Positions 13,443 to 20,537 of a DNA stretch of 39,918 bases are shown one piece after another; position 1 is the first letter of the stretch, and every line of letters starts with the position of its first letter. Below the pieces are notes generated by a model, which was given only the letters and a program-made list of their open reading frames with translations, was not told the origin of the DNA and did not search any database. Position numbers and translations under genes: made by a program. The stretch lies in the NCBI GenBank assembly GCA_964400625.1, contig CAYNUS010000011.1, positions 1-39,918 on the forward strand, read 5' to 3'. This DNA is from DYFX01 sp964400625. GTDB lineage: Bacteria; Patescibacteriota; Patescibacteriia; SG8-24; DYFX01.

Positions 13443-14515
13443 TAGATTTCGACGACGGCGTTGTCCCCGACCACGAGCTTGTGCCCCAGGGGCAAAGTGG
13501 CATGCGCGGAGGTGATCGATGCGTTGGCGCCGATCAGGCTGTCGACGATGCGCGTGGAGCAGTTGATGTCCGCGTCGTCGAAGACGATGGAGTGCTCGAT
13601 CTCGGTGCTGTAGACCTCGACGCCCTTGCCGATCGAGGTGTACGGGCCGATGTAGGAGTTCTCGATACGGCAGTTCTCGCCGATGGCGACCGGTCCGCGG
13701 ATCAGGACCTTCGGGCCGATGACGGCGCCCTTGCCGATCGCGACCTTGCCCTGGATGACGGCGGAAGGGTCGATCTCCGCGCCCTCGCGCGAGGCGTCGG
13801 CCATCTCGTTCAGCAGGAGCTGGTTGCCTTCGAGCAGGTCCTCCGGCTTGCCGGTGTCCTTCCACCAGCCGGTGATCTCCTCGTACCCGACGGCCTTGCC
13901 GTTCTCGATCAGCCAGGTGTGGACGTCGGAGATCTCGTATTCGCCGCGCGCCGACGGCGTGATGTGCGCGAAGGCCTCGAAGAAGCTCGCGTCGTAGACG
14001 TAGATGCCGGTCACGGCGTAGTCGCTCTTCGGTTCCGAAGGCTTCTCGTCGACGCGGACGATGCGTCCGTCCTTGAGCTCCGGCACGCCGAAGCGCTGGG
14101 GGTCCTTCACCTTGGAGAGCGCGAGCAGGCAGTTCAGCTCGTCCTCCGCGAACTTCTTCACGAAGCGGTCCAGGCTGCCGAGGATGATGTTGTCGCCGAG
14201 GTAGAAGAGGAACGCGTCGCCGGCGAGGAAGTCCTTGGCGTTCTCGACGACGTGCGCGACGCCTTTCGGTCCGCCCCTCTGCTCGATGTACGCGATCTTC
14301 ACGCCCCACCGAGAGCCGTCGCCGACGGCCTTCTGGAGTTCCTCCTCGCCCGGATTCACGCTGATGCCGATCTCCGTGATGCCGGCGGCCGCGATCTTCT
14401 CGATGGCGTAAAAGATCATCGGCTTGTTGGCCAACGGGATGAGGTGCTTGTTGATGGTGTAGGTGATGGGCCGGAGGCGCGTGGCGCGTCCGCCCGCCGT
14501 GATCAGCGCGCGCAT
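13442..14515 (-). CDS. rmlA: Glucose-1-phosphate thymidylyltransferase, long (beta-helix) form
   Basis: A 357-residue nucleotidyltransferase that forms dTDP-glucose from dTTP and glucose-1-phosphate, the entry to dTDP-rhamnose. The signature GGRATRLRP is at residues 8-16, with LANKPMIFYAIE after it and FYLGDN near 110. The C-terminal third is a left-handed beta-helix with hexapeptides (IGKGAVIG, IGENCRIENSYIG, SIGKGVEVY), as in the long RmlA type. A TTG at 14524 could add three residues; ATG at 14515 matches the family. It is 3 kb from the rmlB unit and has its own promoter. Confidence 0.88.
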   Translation of the reverse strand: MRALITAGGRATRLRPITYTINKHLIPLANKPMIFYAIEKIAAAGITEIGISVNPGEEELQKAVGDGSRWGVKIAYIEQRGGPKGVAHVVENAKDFLAGDAFLFYLGDNIILGSLDRFVKKFAEDELNCLLALSKVKDPQRFGVPELKDGRIVRVDEKPSEPKSDYAVTGIYVYDASFFEAFAHITPSARGEYEISDVHTWLIENGKAVGYEEITGWWKDTGKPEDLLEGNQLLLNEMADASREGAEIDPSAVIQGKVAIGKGAVIGPKVLIRGPVAIGENCRIENSYIGPYTSIGKGVEVYSTEIEHSIVFDDADINCSTRIVDSLIGANASITSAHATLPLGHKLVVGDNAVVEI

Positions 14516-14524
14516 ATCCCTCAA

Positions 14525-14553
14525 ACCCTAACAAAAAAGCCCCTTTCGGTAAA
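14525..14553 (-). promoter_or_regulatory. rmlA promoter fused to the preceding terminator
   Basis: Minus strand TTTACC (14553-14548) spanning the terminator loop, 17-nt spacer made of the 3' arm and T-tract, then TGT-TAGGGT (-10 at 14530-14525, extended). The -10 ends 9 nt before the ATG, predicting a leaderless or nearly leaderless mRNA. Confidence 0.45.
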
Positions 14554-14560
14554 GGGGCTT
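14533..14560 (-). terminator. Terminator of the Nudix-like gene
   Basis: A perfect 10-bp stem AAGCCCCTTT/AAAGGGGCTT (14560-14551 with 14546-14537), loop ACCG, then a T-run to 14533. The stop codon TAA (14561-14559) overlaps the stem. Confidence 0.92.
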
Positions 14561-15338
14561 AGCGCAGGACGCCGGCTTTCGCCAGGGCGGCGAGGGTCTT
14601 GCCGTCGTCGAAGACGCTGCCTTCCCATGCGCCGCGCGCCAGGGCTTCGGCGAGCTCCTCGCGGGCGAAGAACCGCATCCTTCCCACCGTCTCGGTGCTC
14701 TCCGGGCGCTGGACGCCGGTGCGGACGACGCGCGCGCGGACGACGTGCTGAGGATGCGCGAAGTACGTGGAGTTGAGGTTCACGGTGCCGCAATCGACGA
14801 TGTCGTCGATCTCGAGGCCGCCCTCCTCCCCCGCCTCCGCCAGCGCGGTCTTGCGCAGGAACCTGGCGAGGTCGTCCGACGCGAAGCCGGGCGAGCTGCC
14901 GGCCGGGCATTCCCAGGCGTAGCGGCCGAGCCCCGCGATGAGCTCGTCGAGGAGCCCGAGTTCGACGACGCGGGCGACGTAGCCGGTGCCGAAGGTCGCG
15001 GGGTCGACGCGCTTGCCGATGGCGTCGTCCGGACGCCAGCCGAGGGCGGCGGTCCCGGCGGCGTCGTCGCGGAGGATCCGCGGACGGTCGCAGGTCATGC
15101 GGTAGTTCTCGACCAGCCCGACGGCCTCGCCGAGCGTGGCGACCACGATCACGGCCGGGCTCTCGAGGAGCAGGGGCTGGTCGTACTGGTCGGCCAAGAT
15201 GCCGCCCCGCGGCACCTGATGCATGACGTGCACCAAGGCGGCGCTGAGGCGCGCGTTGAGACGGCCCTGGAAGCCGGCGATCGGCTTCCAATCCGGTTCG
15301 GGCATGGTGCGCAGGACGCGCGGGCGCTCTTCGGACAT
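14559..15338 (-). CDS. Nudix-fold protein with incomplete Nudix box
   Basis: A 259-residue protein whose central part resembles ADP-sugar-type Nudix hydrolases (YAWECPAGSSPGF, then ALAEAGEEGGLEI at 165-177, then FFAREEL). The expected REXXEEXGX reads AEAGEEGGL: the Arg is Ala but the metal-binding Glu cluster is kept, so activity is plausible but unproven. Residues 1-140 form an N-terminal region like those in large Nudix proteins. GGAGG lies about 3 nt before the ATG, fixing the start; an extension to 15380 would cross the upstream terminator. It is a single-gene unit between two terminators. Confidence 0.65.
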   Translation of the reverse strand: MSEERPRVLRTMPEPDWKPIAGFQGRLNARLSAALVHVMHQVPRGGILADQYDQPLLLESPAVIVVATLGEAVGLVENYRMTCDRPRILRDDAAGTAALGWRPDDAIGKRVDPATFGTGYVARVVELGLLDELIAGLGRYAWECPAGSSPGFASDDLARFLRKTALAEAGEEGGLEIDDIVDCGTVNLNSTYFAHPQHVVRARVVRTGVQRPESTETVGRMRFFAREELAEALARGAWEGSVFDDGKTLAALAKAGVLR

Positions 15339-15350
15339 GTGCCTCCGTGA

Positions 15351-15383
15351 AAGGAAAAGGTGCCGAACCGAGTTCAGCACCTT
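15351..15383 (-). terminator. Terminator of the AI-2E family gene
   Basis: Stem AAGGTGC/GCACCTT plus GAAC/GTTC around one mismatch (15357-15368 with 15372-15383), loop of 3 nt, then TTTTCCTT on the minus strand. Confidence 0.85.
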
Positions 15384-15406
15384 CTTCCGGAAGCGTCAAC
15401 CGACGC

Positions 15407-16471
15407 TCACGCCTTGGCGTCGCCGATCTTCTCGACCTGCTTGCGGAATTCCTTCTTGTAGATGTCGACCATGGCCATCGTGACGGAGAGCGTGATGGGG
15501 CCGAAGAAGATGCCCATCGGGCCGAAGAGGCTGAGGCCGCCCAGGATGGAGAGCAGGATCAGCATCGGATGGATGCGGATGCGCGAACGCATCACCTGCG
15601 GCGTCAGGAAGTTGTCGACGAGGCCGATGACGAGCATGCTCACGGCCGAGAGGATGATGCCGCTCACGAGCTGTCCGGTGGCGAAGAGATAGACGATGAA
15701 CGGCACGGTCACGAGCGCGGTGCCGATGGCGGGGATGAGGTTCGTCATGGCGATCATCGTGCCCCAGAAGACCGGCGCGGGCAGGCCGAGGGCGAAGAAC
15801 GTGATGCCGCCGATGAAGCCTTTGATGATGGAGACGACGAACTGGCCGTAGGCGACCGCCTTGATGGCGTCGATGATGCGGTCGAAGATCGTGGTGTCGT
15901 CCTCGTCGGTGAGCGGCGAGAGGTCGAGCAGCGTCTGCTTGAAGGTGCCGCCGTCCTTGAGCAGGTAGTACATGCCCATCAGCATGATGAAGAAGCCGAG
16001 GACGAAGGCGAAGGTGTTGGAGAAGACCGCGACGATGTTGGAGGTGAGGCCGCTCACGAACGGCTGGGCGTAGGAGGCGACGTCGCGCACGCGGCGGGTG
16101 GCCTCCGCGGCGACGGCCTGCGCCTGCTCGGGACCGAGGATCTTGGAGAGGCTGTCGGCGACGTTGCCGAAATCGACCTGGCCGCGGACGGAATTGAACA
16201 GCTGGACCGCTTCGGTCACGAGCGTGCCCGCGATGAAGGCCAGCGGGATCAGGATCAGCACGAGCGTCAGGAAGACGGTCGAGAGCGATGCCAAGGTCGC
16301 GTTGCCGCGGTAGTACCCCCGGAGCTTCCGGTAGACCGGGAGCATCAGGACCGCCAGCACGCCGGCGAAGACCATCAGGCCGAGGTACGGCCGGAAGACC
16401 AGGAACGACATCACGATCGACAGCGAGAAGACCGCGAGGAAGAAATAGACCTGCAGCCGGCGGTAGTTCAT
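15407..16471 (-). CDS. AI-2E family (PerM-like) membrane transporter
   Basis: A 354-residue polytopic membrane protein of the UPF0118/AI-2E family. Two N-terminal membrane segments (about 8-50), one near 60-85, an extracytoplasmic or amphipathic region (about 90-150) and four or five C-terminal segments match the family. Conserved stretches include YGQFVVSIIKGFIGGITFFALGLP, NLIPAIGT and VDNFLTPQVMRSR, then HPMLILLSILGG. Substrates across the family differ, so autoinducer transport should not be assumed. The unit has its own promoter and terminator. GAAGG lies close to the ATG, so a weak Shine-Dalgarno or a leaderless start are both possible. Confidence 0.88.
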   Translation of the reverse strand: MNYRRLQVYFFLAVFSLSIVMSFLVFRPYLGLMVFAGVLAVLMLPVYRKLRGYYRGNATLASLSTVFLTLVLILIPLAFIAGTLVTEAVQLFNSVRGQVDFGNVADSLSKILGPEQAQAVAAEATRRVRDVASYAQPFVSGLTSNIVAVFSNTFAFVLGFFIMLMGMYYLLKDGGTFKQTLLDLSPLTDEDDTTIFDRIIDAIKAVAYGQFVVSIIKGFIGGITFFALGLPAPVFWGTMIAMTNLIPAIGTALVTVPFIVYLFATGQLVSGIILSAVSMLVIGLVDNFLTPQVMRSRIRIHPMLILLSILGGLSLFGPMGIFFGPITLSVTMAMVDIYKKEFRKQVEKIGDAKA

Positions 16472-16479
16472 ATGCCTTC

Positions 16480-16488
16480 AGGATAGCA
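16480..16488 (-). promoter_or_regulatory. Extended -10 before the AI-2E family gene
   Basis: Minus strand TGC-TATCCT (16488-16480), 8 nt before the ATG and directly after the T-tract of the preceding terminator. No -35 is seen at 16-18 nt. Confidence 0.4.
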
Positions 16489-16490
16489 CG

Positions 16491-16525
16491 AAAAAGAAAA
16501 GACCGCCCCTAGTCGGAGCGGGCGG
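16491..16525 (-). terminator. Terminator of the small membrane protein gene
   Basis: Stem CCGCCC/GGGCGG (16525-16520 with 16508-16503), loop of 11 nt containing the stop codon, then TTTTCTTTTT. Confidence 0.8.
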
Positions 16526-16976
16526 CGCGGCGGGCGGCGCGGGGCATCGGGAGCGTGCGGCGGTTCATGACGCGCGCGTAGGCGTCGTCGACCTTGATGC
16601 CGGCGACCTTCTCGAAGCGCGCCTCGAGGCGCTCGTGGCGCGTGCGGAGCGCGTCGGCGGCGAAGGCCGAGACGGCCGCGAGCGCGATGGCGCCGAGCGA
16701 GGCCAGGACGCCGGAGCCGGCGCCGGCCGCGACGAGCGCGGCGGCGAGCGGAAGGAACGCGACCCAGGCGCCGATGGCGAGGGTATCGGAGGCGATCGAG
16801 AGGTCGTAGACCTTGTAGGAGACCGAAGCGGGATCCTCGTCGCCGTCGTCGGCCTCCGCGCGGGCGGTCGACAGCACCGTGTTGCGGAGGAGCGTCCCGG
16901 TCAGGAACGACAGGGCGGGCAGGAAGGCCGCCAGGAAGAGCGTCCAGAACACGACGGAACCGATCGTTTCGACCAT
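16509..16976 (-). CDS. Small membrane protein, function unknown
   Basis: A 155-residue protein with three likely membrane segments: residues about 4-27, and two within about 65-110 (LAIGAWVAFLPLAAALVAAG and GVLASLGAIALAAVSAFAAD). A charged cytoplasmic tail rich in Arg ends PMPRAARRAARSD. No family is recognised. The start at 16976 has GAGG 7 nt upstream; an extension to 17030 would overlap the promoter and is rejected. It is a single-gene unit whose promoter is embedded in the previous terminator. Confidence 0.75.
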   Translation of the reverse strand: MVETIGSVVFWTLFLAAFLPALSFLTGTLLRNTVLSTARAEADDGDEDPASVSYKVYDLSIASDTLAIGAWVAFLPLAAALVAAGAGSGVLASLGAIALAAVSAFAADALRTRHERLEARFEKVAGIKVDDAYARVMNRRTLPMPRAARRAARSD

Positions 16977-17020
16977 GAAAACCTCGCTGTTGCGTCCCTC
17001 CCCCATGGAGGAGACCGCGG

Positions 17021-17049
17021 ACCGTAACAAAAAAGACCCTCCGTGTCAA
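17021..17049 (-). promoter_or_regulatory. Promoter fused to terminator, small membrane protein gene
   Basis: Minus strand TTGACA (17049-17044) abutting the 3' stem arm of the terminator, a 17-nt spacer made of that arm and six T, then TACGGT (17026-17021). The leader is about 40 nt and carries a GAGG site. Confidence 0.55.
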
Positions 17050-17074
17050 TCCCCTCGCCCGGGGGCTCGGAGGG
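17029..17074 (-). terminator. Terminator of the HAD/RmlB operon
   Basis: Outer stem CCCTCCG/CGGAGGG (17074-17068 with 17043-17037), an inner CCCC/GGGG hairpin, then TC and six T (17034-17029). It lies 10 nt after the HAD stop codon. Confidence 0.85.
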
Positions 17075-17084
17075 ACGCGGCGGG

Positions 17085-17735
17085 TCAGGTGAGGCGGTAC
17101 GGCGCGAGCTCGAAGCCGCGGAGGAACTCGATGAAGGCGCCGTGGTCCTTGAGGTCGTAGGCGTAGCCCTCGATGAGATGGCCCACGGCGGCCTGGACGA
17201 ACCCCGGGTGGTCGTCCACGAAGAGCGTCTCCCGCGGGTCGAGGTAGACCAGCTCCATCGCCTTATCGAAGAAGGCGGGGTCGGGCTTGCCGACGCCGAT
17301 CTGGTACGACAGGCAGTGCGCGTCGAACAGGTCGTGGACGCCCATCTCCCGGAGCTTGGCGTGGCGGAGCTCCTCGACGTTCGAGGCGGCGACCATCTTG
17401 ATGCCGCGCTCGCGCAGATCCTTCCAGAGCTGGACGATCGGCTCGTTCAGCGTGAAGACGTCGGCGAAGGCGGCGTCGAACGCCGCGTCGGTGCAGGTGA
17501 GCTGCAGCGCGCGCCGCATGGTCCGGCGGAAGCCCGGCGTGGAGATCTGCCCGCGCATGTAGACGTCGAACGTCTCGCGCAGCTCCTTGAACATCACCTG
17601 CGTGATGTGTTCGGCGTCGAAGGCGGTGGAATGCTGGGCGAGCGCCCGGCCGACCTTGCCGTTGTCGAAGTCGACGACGACCTTCCCCCAATCGGAAAGG
17701 ATGGCCCGGATGCGGGGTTTGCTGCGGCTCGACAA
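17085..17735 (-). CDS. HAD-like phosphatase (YihX/sugar-phosphatase type)
   Basis: A 216-residue HAD hydrolase. Motif I is ILSDWGKVVVDFD with nucleophile Asp15; the second Asp is Gly, as in YihX-like proteins whose motif reads FDxGNVxxD. Later motifs are VAASNVEE (motif II), GVGKPDPAFFDKA (motif III) and FVDDHPG (motif IV). YihX-like enzymes remove phosphate from sugar-1-phosphates, but the substrate here is unknown. I start at TTG 17735 because AGGAGG lies 6 nt upstream; the frame is open to 17834 but would overlap the preceding gene. Last gene of the rmlB operon, which fits sugar metabolism. Confidence 0.82.
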   Translation of the reverse strand: MSSRSKPRIRAILSDWGKVVVDFDNGKVGRALAQHSTAFDAEHITQVMFKELRETFDVYMRGQISTPGFRRTMRRALQLTCTDAAFDAAFADVFTLNEPIVQLWKDLRERGIKMVAASNVEELRHAKLREMGVHDLFDAHCLSYQIGVGKPDPAFFDKAMELVYLDPRETLFVDDHPGFVQAAVGHLIEGYAYDLKDHGAFIEFLRGFELAPYRLT

Positions 17736-17757
17736 TGTCTTCCTCCTGGAAAGGTGC

Positions 17758-18678
17758 CTATCCGACCAAGGCCAGTTTCTCGCGCGTTTCTTCCTCCGTC
17801 TTGCGGAGCGTCGCGTCGGCCTCGCCGGACGCAAGATAGTGCTTCAAATCGCCCAGGATGTCAACCAGGCGCTCCTCGATGGGCTTGAGGATGATGCCTT
17901 CGCGCTCGAGCTTGGCGGTCGAGAGCACGCAGTCGATGCGCTTGGCGAGCGTCATGCGGTTGAGTTCCTCCTTGGAGATCTCCGTGAGCGTCATCTCCGG
18001 TTTCAGGTGCGTCTTGAGGAGGCCGGCGATGCGGAGCGGCGAGGTGACGCCGGGGTTCACGACGTTGAAGAGCCCCGTCGCGTCCTTCTCGACCAGGCGC
18101 GCGGTGACGTCCATCAGGTCCTCGACGATGGTGCAGGAGTTCGGCGTGTCGATGAACTTGGAGTAGGTCATCATCTTCACGAGCGCGTTCCGGGGGCTGA
18201 CCATCGAGGAGAGCAGCTGGCGCGGGCGGAGCATCAGGACCTTCAAGGAACCCCGCGCGGCGCGTTCGGACAGCAGGTTCTCGGCCCAGACCTTGGTCCA
18301 GGAGTAGAAGCAGAGCGGATGCGGCGCGTCCTCTTCCGTATGGACGACGTCGGCCGTCAGGCTTTCCTGCACGCAGCCGGAGGAGACGTGGACCAGATAG
18401 ATCCCGCGTTCCTCGGCGACCTTGGCGATGACGTCGGCGCCCAGCGTGTTGATGGCGAAGGCCTCGGCGCGGTTCATCTCGCACCAGTCGATGTTGGTCT
18501 TGGCGGCGACGTTCAGGATGAGGTCCGGCTGGACGGCGGAGACGGCGCCCGAGACGAAGGCCTCGTCGCGGATGTCGCCTTCGGGCGATTCGACGGCGAC
18601 GCCCTTGGACGCGAAATGCTCCCGGTAGAAGCTCCCGAGCTGGCCGCGGCCGAAGATGAGGACTTTCGTGGGCGTCAT
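17758..18678 (-). CDS. NRS/ER (UER1)-like dTDP-4-keto-6-deoxyglucose epimerase/reductase
   Basis: A 306-residue extended SDR with Rossmann motif GRGQLG (10-15) and catalytic Tyr125-xxx-Lys129. The automatic label would be RmlD, but the motifs match the NRS/ER/UER1 epimerase-reductases known from plants and giant viruses: NIDWCE (62-67), SGC (100-102, where RmlD has TDYVF), FYSWTK (124-129), SPRNALVKMMTYSKF (161-175), TPNSCTIVEDLM (178-189) and NVVNPGV (205-211). That family does both 3,5-epimerisation and 4-keto reduction. The start overlaps the rmlB stop (ATGA), and no rmlC is in the window. Family matches are from memory of the known proteins; the bifunctional activity is inferred. Confidence 0.75.
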   Translation of the reverse strand: MTPTKVLIFGRGQLGSFYREHFASKGVAVESPEGDIRDEAFVSGAVSAVQPDLILNVAAKTNIDWCEMNRAEAFAINTLGADVIAKVAEERGIYLVHVSSGCVQESLTADVVHTEEDAPHPLCFYSWTKVWAENLLSERAARGSLKVLMLRPRQLLSSMVSPRNALVKMMTYSKFIDTPNSCTIVEDLMDVTARLVEKDATGLFNVVNPGVTSPLRIAGLLKTHLKPEMTLTEISKEELNRMTLAKRIDCVLSTAKLEREGIILKPIEERLVDILGDLKHYLASGEADATLRKTEEETREKLALVG

Positions 18679-19700
18679 ACGTTCTCTTTCAGCGTCTCCT
18701 TATAATAGGCGTCGTAGTACTTCTGATACTCCCCGCTCTTCACGCGCTTCCACCAGTCGGGGTTGTCGCGGTACCAGAGGATGGTGTCGCGGATGCCTTG
18801 CTCGAACGGGACGGAAGGCTTCCAGCCGAGCTCGCGCTCGATCTTGGACGAGTCGATGAAGTAGCGACGGTCATGGCCGGGACGGTCGGGCACGTAGGTC
18901 TTGAGCGACTCCGGCTTGCCGAGCGTCGTGAGGATGAGGTCGGTGATCTGCTCGATGGATTTCTCGACGCCGGTGCCGATGTTGTAGATGGAGCCGAGCT
19001 CGCCGCGCATGAGGATGGCGTCGACGGCGGAGCTGTGGTCGTCGGCATGGATCCATTCGCGCGTGTTCTTGCTGCTCCGGAAGAGCGGGAGCGGCTTGTC
19101 CTCCATCGCGTTGGTGGCGAAGAGCGGGATGAGCTTCTCCGGGAACTGGTAGGGGCCGTAGTTGTTGCAGCAGCGGCTGAGCGTCACGTCCATGCCGAAG
19201 GAATGCGCGTAGGACATCACGACATGGTCGCTTCCGGCCTTGGAAGCGGCGTAGGCCGAGCGCGGCGTCAGCATGTCCCCTTCCTTGAAGGCGCGGTCCT
19301 CGTCGAGCGCCAGGTCGCCGTAGACCTCGTCGGTCGAGACATGGTGGAAGCGCTTCACGCCGGCCTCGCGGCAGGCCTGGATCAGCACCTGCGTGCCGAG
19401 GACGTTGTTGCGGAAGAAGGCGTGCGGATCGAGCACGGAGCGGTCGACGTGCGATTCGGCGGCGAAGTGGACGACGGCGTCGACGCCTTCGAGCGCCGGC
19501 GCGACCTGCGAAGCCTCGCAGATGTCGCCTTTCACGAACCGGTAGCGCGGATCGTCCGCGACGTCCTTCAGGTTCTCGAGGTTGCCCGCGTAGGTCAGCT
19601 TGTCGAAATTCACCACCTCCATGGAGGGGTGGGTGCGGAGCATGTGGCGGATGAAGGCGGAACCGATGAATCCGGCGCCGCCCGTGACCAAGATCCTCAT
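18675..19700 (-). CDS. rmlB: dTDP-glucose 4,6-dehydratase
   Basis: A 341-residue NAD-dependent extended SDR that converts dTDP-glucose to dTDP-4-keto-6-deoxyglucose. Seen: TGGAGFIGS (6-14), DKLTYAGN (33-40), HFAAESHVDRS (78-88), the catalytic TDE (123-125) with Tyr150 and Lys154, and NNYGPYQFPEKLIP. All catalytic residues are present and length fits. First gene of a three-gene operon (rmlB, epimerase/reductase, HAD). The upstream promoter ends 9 nt before the ATG and no Shine-Dalgarno is visible. Confidence 0.95.
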   Translation of the reverse strand: MRILVTGGAGFIGSAFIRHMLRTHPSMEVVNFDKLTYAGNLENLKDVADDPRYRFVKGDICEASQVAPALEGVDAVVHFAAESHVDRSVLDPHAFFRNNVLGTQVLIQACREAGVKRFHHVSTDEVYGDLALDEDRAFKEGDMLTPRSAYAASKAGSDHVVMSYAHSFGMDVTLSRCCNNYGPYQFPEKLIPLFATNAMEDKPLPLFRSSKNTREWIHADDHSSAVDAILMRGELGSIYNIGTGVEKSIEQITDLILTTLGKPESLKTYVPDRPGHDRRYFIDSSKIERELGWKPSVPFEQGIRDTILWYRDNPDWWKRVKSGEYQKYYDAYYKETLKENV

Positions 19701-19709
19701 AGCAGGCCA

Positions 19710-19738
19710 ACCTTATCGCGGCTGTGGATAACGGTCAA
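19710..19738 (-). promoter_or_regulatory. rmlB promoter, probably leaderless
   Basis: Minus strand TTGACC (19738-19733), 17 nt, TAAGGT (19715-19710), then 9 nt to the ATG at 19700. Confidence 0.55.
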
Positions 19739-19741
19739 ACC

Positions 19742-20152
19742 TCAAGAAAGTTCGGCCTGAATCTTCTTCGCGACCTCCGCCATCTCCCCTTCCTTATAGG
19801 GCTTCCCGTGCCAGTGCTCGTGGCCGTCATCCTTGAAGCGCGGCATGACGTGCAGATGCATGTGGCCGATGACCTGGCCGGCCTCGGCGCCGTTGTTCAC
19901 GCCGATGTTGAAGGCGGGGGCGCCGAGCGCGCGCATGGCGGCCTTGGCGACCTTCTGGGCCACCGCGGCGATGTCGCCCAGGCGTTCGGGCGGCGTCGAG
20001 GCGAAGTCGTCGAAGTGATCCTTCGGGATGACGAGCACGTGGCCGGGGTTGATGCCTTTGATGTCCAGGAACGCCATCGTGAGATGGTTCTCCGAGACGA
20101 TCGCGGCGGGGATTTCCTTGCGGACGATCTTGCAGAAGAGGCAGTCGTTCAT
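19742..20152 (-). CDS. HIT-family (HinT-like) nucleotide hydrolase/transferase
   Basis: A 136-residue histidine-triad protein. The triad GHMHLHVMP has His97, His99 and His101. CLFC (4-7) is the N-terminal zinc-site pair common in bacterial HIT proteins, and NPGHVLVIPKDH is the conserved strand-loop. HinT-type proteins cleave AMP from aminoacyl or lysyl adenylates; the substrate here is unknown. The ATG lies 1 nt after the stop of the upstream small membrane protein, so it closes the five-gene pgsA-like operon. Confidence 0.93.
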   Translation of the reverse strand: MNDCLFCKIVRKEIPAAIVSENHLTMAFLDIKGINPGHVLVIPKDHFDDFASTPPERLGDIAAVAQKVAKAAMRALGAPAFNIGVNNGAEAGQVIGHMHLHVMPRFKDDGHEHWHGKPYKEGEMAEVAKKIQAELS

Positions 20153-20153
20153 A

Positions 20154-20537
20154 TCATTCGTTCTTTTCGAAGGCGGCGCGGACGGAGAGCGCGGCGAGGA
20201 GCGTGATGCCGGAGGCGGCGATGCGCCAGACGATCGAGAGCTCGCGCGGCAGGAGGAACCAGACGGCGGCCGCGGCGAGGAGCGCGGCGATGCGGAGCAG
20301 GGCGTCGGCGTTCTTCGGACGGCGGTGCGAAGGATCCATGGCGGAGACGCCGGGATGCGTGGCCATGACGGCGATCGACGCGGCCAGGACGAAGAGCAGG
20401 ATCCAGAGCGCGTTGACGTGCCGCGAGACGAAGCCGCGCTCGAGCGCCTCGAGGATCAGGCAGAGCGCCAGGACCGCGGCGCCTGCGCCCCAGGCGTCGA
20501 CGGCCATCTGATGGACGATGGTCTTCGGGGTCTTCAT
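20154..20537 (-). CDS. Four-segment membrane protein, function unknown
   Basis: A 127-residue hydrophobic protein with about four membrane segments (approximately 13-34, 44-62, 79-97 and 101-120) and short charged loops. No family is recognised. The start overlaps the stop of the 402-residue gene by ATGA, and the HIT gene follows after 1 nt, so it is tightly coupled in the operon. A longer frame to 20804 is chance antisense-like extension inside the upstream gene. Confidence 0.75.
   Translation of the reverse strand: MKTPKTIVHQMAVDAWGAGAAVLALCLILEALERGFVSRHVNALWILLFVLAASIAVMATHPGVSAMDPSHRRPKNADALLRIAALLAAAAVWFLLPRELSIVWRIAASGITLLAALSVRAAFEKNE

Noticed and set aside
15407..16471. Naming the AI-2E family gene as a quorum-sensing exporter
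   Set aside because: The family is functionally mixed and no luxS or related gene is present in the window.
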